Origin: Glaciozyma antarctica PI12
Taxonomy: Eukaryota > Basidiomycota > Microbotryomycetes > Kriegeriales > Camptobasidiaceae
DNA length: 64,000 bases
Reading direction: 5' to 3'
NCBI GenBank assembly: GCA_002917775.1
Contig: KZ627148.1
Coordinates: forward strand, 62,001 to 126,000
How positions within the stretch are numbered: position 1 is the stretch's first letter; each line of letters opens with the position of its first letter. The notes beneath the pieces were generated by a model that saw nothing but the letters and a program-made list of their open reading frames with translations, was not told the DNA's origin and made no database searches. This document shows positions 44,963-56,387 of this stretch, piece after piece. Both the position numbers and the translations under genes were made by a program.

Positions 44963-47900
44963 TTACCCCTCCGCAACCCACAATCCTCCACAAGCGCACC
45001 GTACCTCCCACCCAATCTCAAACGCCCCCCACTTCCCAGCATCCATCTCCTCCCTCCTCTCCGCCCTCTCCCCACACTTCGTACACGTCCGAAACCTCCC
45101 TTTCTCAGGCAGGAGACCCCGGCGGATGATGTCGAGTGCTGGAGAGACGGATTGAGGGGCTGCGGGTGGGGTCGGTGGGGTGGCGAGGAAGAGGGTTGGG
45201 GAGGAGAGAGTGGCGGCGACGAGAGTTGAGGTCGGAACGAGGGGGGAGGGGATCGAAAGCGTATCGAGCAGATCTTGTAGAGGCGCCGAACCTGTGGAAT
45301 CTCGTCAGCGAAGCCGGAAGGAACGAAGCGGCGACGCACCTTCGTTCAGACCCTCCATCGCGCCGATCCTAAGTAGCGTGTCCCGCCATTCTCGCAGCAC
45401 GAGCCCGTTGTAATCTACCGCGTCGTCAAGAACTGTTCGCGAGAGGTCGACAGTAATGTTCGAGAGCGGTGGGAACGCTTGAAGGAAGCCTTGAAGACCG
45501 AGGATGAAGTCGAGGATTCGGAGGAGGTGAGTGCGAGGGAAAGGGTGCAGCAGGAGGGCTAGTCGAGGGGAGGGTTCTGCGCTCGTTCGTCAGTAACGGA
45601 TCTTGGGGGTTGGAAGGACGACGTACCTGCGGAAGGAGTCCCACATTCGCGCGCCAATTCGTGACAGAAATCGCAGTACCACTTGACGTAGCCGATCAAC
45701 GGCCAAACAGCATCTGCAGTAACACCCATCAGCTGCAGCTTAAAACCAAGCGCACAGCCCAGACTCACCGGATTCGCACCGGTATCCTGTTTCCAGAGAT
45801 CCACGATCCCGCTTCTCGCACTTCCGGAACGCACGTACGCAAGTGGCGAGCTGAACAATATCGTACGCCATCATTCCTCTGAGTCTGAGTCCCGGCGAAG
45901 CCCTGGATTCTGCGTCAATACATATACGAAAAAGGCAGGACGAACGACGCACGAGTAGAGTGTCGAAGTGACCCCGAGGAGCTCGAGCTGCAGAGGTGTG
46001 TTCTGGAGCTGTCGAGGAGGTGGCAGCATCCCTTGGAGAGTCGACTGGACCGTGCGAACGGTAGAAAGAGTTGCGGCTGCATCGATGATCGAATCAGCGA
46101 GATGCGACGGAGCGAAGATGAGCCACTCACCCTCGTCGCGAAAGCCGATCACGCGCCCGACGATGTCTGAAGTATCGACCTGCCTAATCAGGGCAATCGC
46201 TAGCTGCGTCCCAAGAGCAGTCAATAGATCTGCACAGCGAATCAGCTTCCTCCCAACTCGCCCCGAGGTAGACACAACACACCTCCCTCGAGCGCCATCG
46301 GCGCAGCCGCCATGACTGGCTTCCCCGCTCCAGCTCCACCAAACGCGGTAACGCACAGCAGCGCGCGATTAGAGGATATTTGAGCGTGTGAGTAGACTGC
46401 CGAAGATTTAGCAGCAGAACCCGAGCAAGCGGGAGAGCACACACGCGATGAGGCTGGGAGGAGGGTCTCCCCGAGTGAAGTGATGGGTTCGAGAGTCAAT
46501 CTGGAGAGGCGTAAGAAAAACGCGGCGGTATAGGAAGGAGAGGACGCACGAGTTTAGAGCTGTTACGCGCGTGGAAGCCTTGCCGTCTGCATCTGAAGAA
46601 CCGGTCTCGCCGACGACGAAGGACGAGAAAGGTACGCCGAGTCGCGGAACGACGAAGCTCAATAGTCCGTCGGTCGTGCGGGAGGCGCTTCGTCGTGCAC
46701 TCTGAGGGTGTAATTGATCAGTACGGCGATCACATAATCGAGGCGGTGAGACTCACCCATTCTCGCTCCCCAGTAACGGCGTCCGATTTCTTGCACTCGA
46801 GCCCAGCAAAAGCTTCCGAAAGTGCGTACGGCTCATTCGATAGGGACCAAGTCGAGAGAGTCGATCGCAGTCCGCTCTTCTCGGAAGCTGCGAAAACGCC
46901 ACATCAGCGTTGTGGACGGAGACGAACGGCGAGAACAAACCTCTCGCAGTGACAGCCAGAAGTCGCAGATCTACTGAATTCTCCGATCCCACCTCCAGAG
47001 AAGGATTTGAGGGCAGCGCGACGTCTTCGAGCCACTCGAGGTGGGTCAAAGTCCCCGGAGCGTCCTGGTCGTGGTCCGTCGAATCGGAGAGATGAACCGG
47101 CGAAAGCGGGCGAATCGACAGGCCTACGTGAACGCAATCTATCAGCAAGCTTTTCACCTCGTCCGAGAGAAAAGGAACGCACGAGGACCCTCCTGCGCCG
47201 TCATTTCGATCCTCAACTCGCTCAACTCAATCCTCCGCTCCCCGCTCTCGCCACCTTCCCGAACCACGTCCTCAGCAACGGCGGAGAGGATGTCAGGCTT
47301 TTTCTCCGGACTCGCGACACCGCCGAACGCCTCGTCCAGGGCGCTGAAGTCCGTCATGCCGAAATCCATCGAATCGGGGTTCTCCGTTCGTCCTCGTCCC
47401 ACTACCCCGAGCGCATTCAGCACTGCTTCGTCCGAGATAGGTGGTATGAGAGGAAGAGGGAAGGAGGGATCATCTTGTCGAATCGCCGCAATGATGAACG
47501 TCGTCTGCCCGAGCTCCGCCTCTGCACCAGCATCGTTAGTCACATCCCCGTCAATCGCAGAAAACCGAGCGTACTCTGACTCCCTCTCGCTGCTCCCACT
47601 GCCGCTCTAACCACCCTCCCCCGCTCCTGGGACTTGCTCCTCTCCGCCGCTCTCAGCTCCTCCTTCATCGCTCCCATCCCCGTCTTCCCCCCGTCCTCCG
47701 CCAGTCCCAATGCTCCAACCACTACGCTGGGGCTAGGCCCGTCGGCCGGCATCCCATCTACGAGATTTGCAACGAGGTTGTCGATCGTGTTTTGTGGAGA
47801 AGTCGTTGGAGCGGTGGAGAGGTAGTTAGGAGTGGTGGAGGGCGGTGGGCGGTGAGAAGAGAAGAGAGCGGGAGAACGAGGGTGAGGGGTAGTAGGGGAA

Positions 47901-48799
47901 GGCAGCGCGGGAGGTGGACGAAGAGGATCTGTGTTGGGGCGTTAGCGGGGTGCGGAAAGAGAAAGAGGGGCGGACCTCGGAGGTGGAGAGCACGAGGACA
48001 AAGGCAGATCCGACGAGGGTTGGAGAGCGATGAGGAGCGCAGAAGAGAGGCCGGGAAGGTGATTCCAGGGTCGAGGGAGTCGCGTACCACTGCTCGCGGT
48101 CAGCTCGATGCGTCGCGGGAGGATAAAGGAGACTCACCTTCCTGGATTCACCCAGCCAGCGGACACTAACGACCTGCTTCCCTCCCTCTCCGCCTTCCCC
48201 AAAGTTACCCACTCGCTCGTGCCACGCTACATCCCACTCGTTGATGCATCCTCGTCGCTGCTCGAACACCGTCATGACGTCCTCGCCTTCGCTCCTCACG
48301 ACCGCGAGAAGGTGTCCTCCGCACGGTGCGAAAGAAAGGAGTGAGATGGTGCTTCCTGCAGGCGATGGGGGTAGTGAGAGGGCGAAGGAGAGGCGTGAGG
48401 TAGCCTTGCCCTTCGAGCTGCCGAGGGGTGTGCCGGCAAAGTGGGTGAGGGTGACGGATAGCGGTGCGGGAGGAGAGTAGGTGTGAGGAGGTCCTAGTAG
48501 CGATGGCGAGGGCGGAAGAGGAGGAGTAGGGAGGGCGAGGAGGTTGGTGCAAGACCAGGCGGGGGTGCTGCAGTTGCGCGTGCTGGTTAGCGAGAGTCTC
48601 CAGGCTCGAGGAGACAAGCGTACCAGCCTGAACCAGCTTCCAAGCTCTCCACCAAAGCTGCCATCTCCATCTTGCGCCGGACTGGGTTCATCGGGTAGTC
48701 GTCCGCTGCTGGCTCAGAGGGAGGGAGGGCGACACGAGCTGTCTGGCGGGGGCGTGAGGGACCAGCGACGGGTGATGAGCCTTCCCTCTTGGTTGCCAT
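44963..48799 (-). CDS. MED16: Mediator tail subunit 16
   Basis: MED16 (Sin4) belongs to the tail module of Mediator, which links activ­ators to RNA polymerase II. ATG 48799 opens MATKREGSSPVAGPSRPRQT. After a short intron comes the WD40-like N-terminal part, with TPAWSCTNLLALPTPPLPPS, SLLSFAPCGGHLLAVVRSEG and GCINEWDVAWHERV. The middle is an alpha-helical body (LGTQLAIALIRQVDTSDIVG; AVWPLIGYVKWYCDFCHELA; ILDFILGLQGFLQAFPPLSN). The end is the conserved MED16 zinc-like tail: IIRRGLLPEKGRFRTCTKCG and WEVRCACGGLWVAEG, stop at 44963. About ten exons. Assignment comes mainly from the C-terminal CxxC ... CxCGGLW block and the overall order. A broken copy of the last part lies at 27.2-27.6 kb. Confidence 0.85.
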
Positions 48800-48838
48800 G
48801 GTGGGTCTCGTCGTCTTGCCGGTGTTGTAGTCCTAGCG

Positions 48839-50366
48839 ATGGAGCTCCTGGAGGCAGGCGGAGGTGTTGGGACGACGCGACCTTGCCAGGTCGTTTCGGG
48901 GTCGACTGAGCTGGTTCGAGTGGGTATGGATTTTCTGAGCGTACGGCCTAGCCTGGGTACTGGTGAAGAGCGCTGCGGGAGTGGTTGCTTGCGTGCGGGG
49001 AGGCGGTTGGGGTCAAGCCAGCAGACGCCGACTTCCCTCCGCCTGGGTTGGCCTCCTACCACACTCTCCAGCAGCCCAAAGGCCCTCGCCAAGCTGGTCT
49101 TCCTTCGCCCGACTCTCCTCCCCAGGGAGCTCCTCGCCCTTCCCCTCCGCGCCTCCGTCCCCCGCTCCTCCTTCCGCCGGCACCTCAACACCGCTCCTCC
49201 CGCCTCTCCCAAGAAGCCCTCCTTCTCCTTCCTCGTCGGCACCTCCTTCCACGGCAAGCCCGTCTCTCCTGAAGAGCCCGAATCACCCGATCAGCGTCGG
49301 CGTCGGCCGAAGAAGCTCTTGCAGGGATTCGCCCCGGATTCGCCTATTGCGCTTTGGAGGGACGAGCAGCTGAGGGAGGCGCCGTGGGGTGCTGGACACG
49401 ATTGGTTCTTTGTGGAGAAGCGTGTTGGGGAGGAGGGAGTGGTGCTCGGGATCGCGGATGGAGTGGGAGGATGGGAGGACAGCGGAGTGGACCCGAGCCA
49501 TTTCTCCCAGGCGCTCATGTATTATTGTGCGGAGGCGGTACGGGGAACCAGGGCTGGAGAGGCTGGACCGAGAGATGTGCTCGAGGAGGGATTCGTGGGC
49601 GTTACGGGAGAGAAGGGTGTGCTGGCTGGTGAGTTACTGTTTTCGATGGTGTTGAACGAGAGCTGACGGGCGTTCGCAGGATCCAGCACGGCGTGCATCG
49701 TGGCCCTCGACGCGCAAACAGGTGTTCTCCGAGCAGCCAAGTGCGTTTTTCAAATCCTCGTCGAGGCCTCGCTGACCGAAGACCTCTGCAGCCTGGGCGA
49801 CTCGACCTTCCTCCTCGTCCGCTCCTCAAAGGTCATCCACGCACAAAAGGCGCAGACGCACTACTTCAACGCTCCTCGCCAGCTCTCCAAGCTCCCCAAG
49901 GGCAGCACCACCGACGGAGCCTTCATGGATTTCCCGAAGCACGCAGATCTATACCAGACCACCCTCCAGTGCGTCCCCCCATTCCACTTCGAGATCCTCG
50001 CTAACTCGCTCTGCAGAGACGGCGACATCCTCCTCCTCACGACCGACGGGTTCAGCGACAACGTCTGGCCCCGCGAGCTCGAACAGCTCCTCTCCCTCGT
50101 CATCTCGGACGCCAAATCCACCTCGTCCACCGACGCTGAGCTCGTACAGAAGATCGCAGCGGCGTGCTGCAACTTTGCTAGTATCTGCAGCTTCAAGGTG
50201 CGTTGCGTTCGGGGTGGTTCGGGGTGCTGAGGCGCGAGGCTGATGAGGTCTGCAGGAGAACAAGGAGAGTCCGTTTGAGGCGGAGGCGAGGACGCATGGG
50301 CTGGATTATCGAGGAGGCAAGGTCGACGACGTGTGTGTGATTGCGGTGCTGGTCGTCAAGCCGTAA
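48839..50366 (+). CDS. PTC7: Mitochondrial PP2C-type protein phosphatase Ptc7
   Basis: Metal-dependent serine/threonine phosphatase which in yeast acts on coenzyme Q synthesis and other mitochondrial proteins. Exons: 48839-49628, 49680-49740, 49792-49968, 50017-50197 and 50256-50366. The ATG at 48839 is only 39 bases from MED16's start; ATG 48926 (MDFLSVRPSLGTGEER) leaves 126 bases and is an equally good start. A basic targeting region ends about RSSFRRHLNTAPP. PP2C motifs: SPIALWRDEQLREAPWGAGH, GVVLGIADGVGGWEDSGVDP (metal-binding DG-GGW), STACIVALDAQTG, NLGDSTFLLVRS, DGDILLLTTDGFSDNVWPRE and a final GGKVDDVCVIAVLVVKP. The order and the compact PP2C fold match PPTC7/Ptc7. Confidence 0.92.
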
Positions 50367-50525
50367 TTATCTATTACAGACTTGCTCCCCAATTCGTGGC
50401 GCGTCTTCTTCGCTCTGCTAATTATGCTCTCGTTCCTTACTGCTTCCATCGCGCACATCAACAAAATCATTCGCACATTAACCCTCAAGCGCGGTACAGA
50501 CACCTTCCCCTCCACCCCCCGCTCC

Positions 50526-52063
50526 TCAAGCGAACCCCTCCCTCACCTCCCTAACCTTCATCCCCAAAATCTTCCTCGCAACTAGGGTTGACTCCAATCT
50601 CCCCCAGAGCTTTAGCGAGCATCGTTTCGGGGAGGAAGAACATCGACAGGACGCTGTTGGTGCTTTGCAGGCCGTGTTGGTGGAGGAGGGGAGCGAGGGT
50701 GCCGAGGGAGGGGGAGAGGGAGGTGAGGAGGGTGGCGACCGAGGAGATGGAGAGAGGACGGGAAGGCGGGTACGGGAGGAGGGACGATGAGGTTCGTGGG
50801 CGGGGGGAGGGAGCGGTGTTGGCTGGCGTCGTCGAGGTAGAGATGGATTGGCGAGGGGGAGGGGGAGGAAGGCGAGCTGTCGAAGCGGAGGTGGATTGGC
50901 GAGGATGCGGGCGAGACGTCGTTTGCTGCTGCTTGCGCCGAACGAACACCTGCTTGCTCTTCGCCGCTGTGTCGTCGTCGTCATCGCTCGAATCCCATTC
51001 TGAGGAGGAGCTCGTCCCGCTCAAATCCGAACTCTGCGACGGTTTCCTCGCCTTGAGAGTGCATCCAGCACCTTTCCTCGGAGGCATCCATGAGCCCAGA
51101 TCTTCTTCAAGCGGATGGTTGTGCTCCTCGTGAACCGTAAACACGCGCCACGGTCCGTCCCAGTCGTCTTCGACTACGGGCTTGAGGTAGATCTTCGCGG
51201 GGCAGACGTCGAGGCGTTTGAGAGGAGCGTGGCGCTTGCAGCCGAAAATGTAGCGCCCAATGTGGTTGTAGCTGGGGTTCTGACTGGTGACGGTGTGGTA
51301 TCCTCGCGAGTGCCAGACGTAGGAAGCGGCGATGAAAGCGGCTCGGCGGGAAGGGAATTCCTCGTTGGTTCTTGGCATCTCGAGGTCCTGTCAGAGCTGA
51401 ACGTCAGAAACTCGGGACTGAGACGCGAGAGAGGAGCTGTGGCACCTTGAGCAAGATCCCCTCGTCGGTCTTTCGCTCGCCCTGGTCGAACGCGCACGAC
51501 TCCTCCTCCGATTCGAGGTCCGAACCGGCATTGTCCTCGCTTCCCTTCGACGACGAGTCGACGATTCGACGGCGCTTCCCCTTCGGATCCGGTGTCTCGG
51601 CGTGGACGTGCTCCCAAACGCTCTTCGCATCGTCGATAGTCCATCCCGACTCTCCTTTGACGACGCTCGCGGCGATCGAAAACTTGCAAGAGCCAGCCGG
51701 GTTGTACTGGTTCCGCTGAGAGCAGCGGATGCGAATCGTCTTGAGGGAGTCCGTGTTCCCTTGTCGATGGAGCTTTGTGCCAGTCGTTGCGAGGCAGGCG
51801 TCGATGCAGGTTAACAAGAGGTATCGAGCGATGGAGAGAGCAGATCTAGCAGCTAAATCGCCAGAGGTGCGGCGGCCGGAGGAGTGAGGAGGAGCGACGA
51901 GGAGGAGAAGGCGCAGAATCGTCGTCGCTTCGCAGCGAAAACCAGAGCGTCTGCAAAGCAGATTAGGGCCGCCAAGGAGCGGCAAAGATTCCTTTAGAGA
52001 CCGTCCAGACAGCGAAACGAAACGAGGCGATCGCGCGCCCCTCCTCCGGCAGAATACATCCAC
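50526..52063 (-). CDS. FS family member 6
   Basis: Subfamily A. The N-terminus is not fixed; the first clear exon carries YLLLTCIDACLATTGTKLHR and zinc module 1 (IRIRCSQRNQYNPAGSCKFS; SGWTI; VWEHVHAE, about 51600-51800). An acidic linker and an intron 51390-51449 (GTGCCA, CTGAC, CAG) join to EMPRTNEEFPSRRAAFIAAS. Module 2 follows: YIFGCKRHAPLKRLDVCPAK, GPWRVFTVHEEHNHPLE (about 51100-51250). Next come an aspartate/serine-rich and a proline-rich linker and the SAM-like domain (LLTSLSPSLGTLAPLLHQHG; MFFLPETMLAKALGEIG). The frame ends at 50551, but the family's usual last helix (LVARKILGMKVREVREGFA, to 50526) is one frame away. So the protein has lost its last helix or the DNA has a one-base change. 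Otherwise open. Confidence 0.6.
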
Positions 52064-52084
52064 GTTTCCTTCGGATGTTGCGCG

Positions 52085-54679
52085 CTACACAGCTCCTCCT
52101 GCGGGAGTCGACGGGATGCTAGATTCACCGCTGGCTGATTGCCGAGATGGTTGAGTGGGCTCCGGCGGCGCAAGATCGGTACGGGCTTGGTGAAGTTCGC
52201 CTTCGCCGATGGTGACCTTGTAGCGAGACGATACGGTCTCGCCGAGGACTTGACGAGGGGGAATCTTAGCGCTGGAATGATACGAAGGGAAGTCGACGAA
52301 CCGGAAAGAAGGAACGTCTGCGACAACGGTCAGCGAGCTGCAGAAAGCTGAGGGTAGAGGACTCACCATGGTCGCGACGCCGAGCAAAGCGAAGGGCACT
52401 AAGAACCCTCGACCGACACTAAGGAGCAAATTCAGCTTCGTGTGAGCCTCTTTGAGGAAGAAAGCGCACGCAGTCTTGGGAGCAAAGTCGCCGTATCCGA
52501 TGGCTGGAGGAAGTCAGCGAGCAGCTCCCGCAACGAGAGGAGGGTCGTACTCATGAAGCATCTGTGGGAGAGGAAAGATGAGCGACTTCCTAAATCTCCT
52601 CTGAGAAAACCTCACATGTAACAGAAGTAGAGTGCCTCGCCGAACGTCCAGTCTGCGAGAGCACTCGGTCAGCGAGCTGCGCAGGGAACGACTAGTCGCC
52701 TACCCTCCACGAAATGGTACACCATCGCTCCGGTCTGGTGTGGTTACGCAGTCAGAAAAACAAAACCGAGTCAAAGCACCTCGACGCACCATCCACAAGG
52801 AGAGAAACAAAAGGAGCGAGACCCCAGTCTGAATCGCAAACTCCCTCCTCCGCACGTCCTTCATCTCCTTCTTCAAATGCTGCTCCTCCATCACCAAACT
52901 TTCCATCGGGGTCCTCCCCACCCCGTGCTCAGAATCCTCCCTCCTACGTCCACCTCTACCCCCCCTCCACCACCGCTTCTTCGCCTCAGCCTCCGCCTCC
53001 CTCTTTGTCGCAAGAATCATCGCTCCCCCAGCCTCCTCCCTCCTATTCCCCGGCTCCCTCGCCCTCCGACGAAGCTCCCTCCGTTCCCGAAGCCTCCGCA
53101 CCAGCGCATCCCTCCTCCTTGCGAACGACGCCTCGAAGCTTTCGATAATGGTATCGCGCGCTACCGAGATACTGAACGCGAGGGTGATGATGCCAATTGG
53201 GTCGTAGAAGCCTGAGAAGACGCGTGCGGAGACCGTGGTGGGGGTTATGTCTGCCTGATGGGGTTAGCGGAGGAGGAGGCGCGAGGGGTGGAGACGAACC
53301 GCCCTGCAGTCGAAGTACGTTAGTAATGGAGTACGAGCGAGGGGAGTAGACGTACGAAGCCGATGGTTGTTAGGGTGACGACGGTGAAGTCTGTGCGCGC
53401 AGTTAAAGATCGAGCTCTAGAGTGCTGGCAAGCTCCGAAAACGCACAGAGGGAGTCAATGTCTGTGAAAGCGAGTCAGTCGGGAAGGCATCGAGGATTGG
53501 AGAGCTCGCACAAGTTATTCGCGGTTCGATCAAGCGCGAAAATACGAGAGATCCGAGGCCGAGGTAGCAGAGGAACACTATCACGGCGATCAGGAGCCGA
53601 GCGTGCCTTGGTCGTCAGGCCAGATCCTGGGTGAGGAGCGACGTGAGTCCGCTTTCCGCCCTCCGCAGGCTGACTGGCGACACACCATTCTTGTTGAAGT
53701 CCTTAGTTCGCGCAAGATCGATGATGAGGGTGATGGCGCAGAAGAATGAGGTGATAGTTGCGGCTACTGTCATCCAGTGAGCGGGTCCGTAGTCCTGCGA
53801 AGGAGCTCAGCGCGAGCGAGATCGAGCCGAGCCGAGATAGTTACGAAGGCGCCCGGATTGGAGCGTTGCACAACGCGAAAGATTATGATGGCGGTGATAC
53901 TGATGAGATCTAAGGAGCTTTCGTGTTCGTCATCTGTTGCGGGCTGGTGCGCAGAACAGCCACTTACCTTGGGCGAGAAGCGCGACGATAGCAGTCCAAG
54001 TCGTACGCAACGGTGATCTCTGCGAATGATAGATAGGTGCTGTTTGGGTAGAGCTACAGTCTCGTGGAAGAACGCACTTGAAGGAACCGTAGGATCAACG
54101 CAATGTTTGCGAGGACAGCAAGCGCCATCGCAGTTCCGAGCGCGGCTCTCAGTACTGAACAGTCGGTTAGACGACGCAGAAGCCTGCCCAAATCAAATCC
54201 TAACACCAGGGGTTTCGTTGAGTTTCAACCACGACGTTGTTCGAGGTTCGTACGAGCCACTGCGTGCAAAGTGAGGACGCCAACGCCGTAGGGGGAGGGG
54301 AGACGTACGTTTTGAGTCAATGCAGGGATCTGGGAGGCCGGGTTCAGCACGTCTCCCTGATAAGTTGTAGACCTCTTACCTCCAGCAGAATGGTGAACGG
54401 GCACAGCAGGCCGGCGACGACGGGGAGATGGCGAGTCGTGGGCTCCGGAAAGTCCTCTGGGGGACAGTCCTGCGGTACGCCCTCCTTCAAGCTCCTGCCT
54501 GCACTTGTCTTGCGCTCCTCGGCTTCTGCTGTCCGCTTCTCGTCCACGCGGCGACGCGAGAAGAGAAGGCGGGGCGAGCGTAACGAGCAGGATGGCGTCG
54601 CTGGCGGTCTTAGCGGGAGAGGAGCAAGATCGGGAGCTGGAGAAGGATCCTGAAGGAAGGAGAGGCGGTCCAGTGGCAT
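52085..54679 (-). CDS. TOK1: Outward-rectifying K+ channel, TOK family
   Basis: Fungal two-pore, eight-helix potassium channel of the plasma membrane. ATG 54679 opens MPLDRLSFLQDPSPAPDLAP. An early splice gives AGLLCPFTILLE-IPALTQ, as in TOK proteins. Pore 1: FTVVTLTTIGFADITPTT (split by a GTACGT intron). Between the pores: FSGFYDPIGIITLAFSISVA, then a long charged linker (VRRLRERRELRRRAREPGNR) and FAIQTGVSLLLFLSLWM. Pore 2: AIGYGDFAPKTA near 52495, with WTFGEALYFCY before it. The last helix is VGRGFLVPFALLGVATM. It ends in a proline/serine-rich cytosolic tail (TPAGGAV). About fifteen short exons. Both filters keep the T-I-G-(F/Y) core. Divergent from PAM17 across 248 bases. Confidence 0.88.
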
Positions 54680-54927
54680 CTGGAGAGCAGTTGGTGCTCA
54701 GAGGAGGAGGAGGAGGGAGAAAGCTCTCGGTGCGCGAGATTCGCTCACCCCGACGGCACTCTCAGCTGGGAATGGCTCCTTCGAGTACAGAAAGCGTAGG
54801 TAGGAGCTGTCTAACCAGATCAAGTTCGACTCCCCGTGCTCAACTGGTAGACCCAGGTGCTGAGGCGCAAGCCGCGCTGTTCGTCTTGCTTCCGCTGCTC
54901 TTCCTCCGACACTCAACCCAGAGCACC
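54680..54927. promoter_or_regulatory. Divergent promoter TOK1 / PAM17
   Basis: 248 bases between two divergent start codons. No site can be named with confidence. Confidence 0.45.
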
Positions 54928-55709
54928 ATGTCCTCCGCCCTCCGCCTAGCCCGCCCGCGCCTTGCGCCTACGCGCCTGCCCCATTCCTCTCCTCTCTCGA
55001 CCCGCCCTACTCCTCCCCCGAACCAGCTCGACTGGCCGACGTACCTGGCCCTTCGCCGATCTCAACGGCGGTACGGCCTCCTCGCTTCGATCCCCACCAC
55101 CCTGGCTGGCTTCACGCTCGGCGCGGGACACTTTGCGAGCATCGAAGCGGAGCCTACGGACCTCATCATGGGTATCGAGCCGATTTACGCGTGAGTCGGG
55201 GTCGGAGGCGGGAGGTGAACGGCAGCTGATGAAGGTGGTGCGCAGGTATGCGGCGGCGACGTTCGCGTGTGTGGGACTGGGGTGGCTGGCGGGTCCGTTG
55301 GTCGGGAACCAGATCTGGAGGTTGACGCATCGGAAGGTGCTGGGGAGCATGGAGACGAGGGACCGAGGTGGATTGCTCTCTGTGCGCCTGAAGAGGATGA
55401 AGTTGACGATGGTGCAGAGTTCTACAACCACATTCTCAAGAACCGGGTGGATCCTAGCAGGCAGAGCGTGAGCAACCCTGTGCCGGACTACTATTGCGAG
55501 AAGGTGCGTTCCGCCTTCGGACTACGGGAAGAGACGAGGGAGCTAACGAAGGGAGTAGGTGGGGAACCTCAAGCAGTACCGGCAATGGTGCGTTCCTCTC
55601 GCTGGGGTTGCAGTGAGGCTGGAGCTGACAACCGGAGTGCAGGCTGAGGGACCAGAGTGCGTACCGGCGGAAAGCGCAGTTTGGAGAGGGAAGCGACCAG
55701 GCATTCTAG
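54928..55709 (+). CDS. PAM17: Presequence translocase motor subunit Pam17
   Basis: Inner-membrane subunit of the TIM23 import motor. Exons: 54928-55190, 55246-55367, 55418-55503, 55559-55587 and 55643-55709, giving 188 residues. The start MSSALRLARPRLAPTRLPHS is a basic matrix-targeting lead. Family core: LDWPTYLALRRSQRRYGLLA, a first membrane segment IPTTLAGFTLGAGHFA, a second around ACVGLGWLAGPLVGNQIWRL, and then the invariant KNRVDPSRQSVSNPVPDYYC and GNLKQYRQWLRDQSAYRRKA. All splice phases agree and the length is normal for the family. Confidence 0.95.
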
Positions 55710-56387
55710 AGCTGCAGGTGGGACTGTTATCATCTTCGCCGCTCAGTGGACGGGGAGGCGTGGATTACTGCTCGAGATCGGCTGTGCGGGGGTCTGCTCT
55801 GCGCGAAGCTGGCTAATCGTTCTGCGTGTGCTGTTCTCAGCTGTCTCTTCCTACTGCTTCAGATCTACTCCTCTGCCTTTTCTCATCTTCGTCGGGTCCT
55901 CGGCGTGGCCAGGCCAGCCATTCCTGAGGTCGACGTCGCAGGGGCTCGCTGCTCAATTCACTAGTCTCCTTCCGCCGTCGCGCGGGTCCCGACACTAGTC
56001 GACGAATCTTTGCCAAAAGCGCCCCCTGCTTCTTGCGCCCACGTCGACTGCTGTCTTCCCCCCTCTTGGAGAGGCTGCTCCGCATCGAACGCTGCGCCTG
56101 CTCTCTCGGGAGTTCTTCATTTTTTTCGGTACGACTGGGATCCTCCTCGAATCGTTTATTCACTCTCCTTGCGCGTAAAGGACAAGGACAGAGAGTCAGA
56201 AAGAGCAAACACACCAGAGCAGCCGTCGACTTGGCTTGGCTCGTTTCGAAACCTTGTGCTGCTTCTTCACCGCGACGCAACGCCTCTCCGCCCAGCTCAC
56301 CAGACAGCACAACAGCAGCAACTACTGCCTAAGCAGCCCACCTGAGCACGCTCCTTTCGACCCGCCACGCGCAGACGCCCAGGCGCG
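55710..56387. promoter_or_regulatory. Upstream region of the CRH-type gene
   Basis: 678 bases between PAM17's stop and ATG 56388. Frames on both strands are without motifs. CT-rich tracts near the end suggest the promoter and leader of the next gene. Confidence 0.4.
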
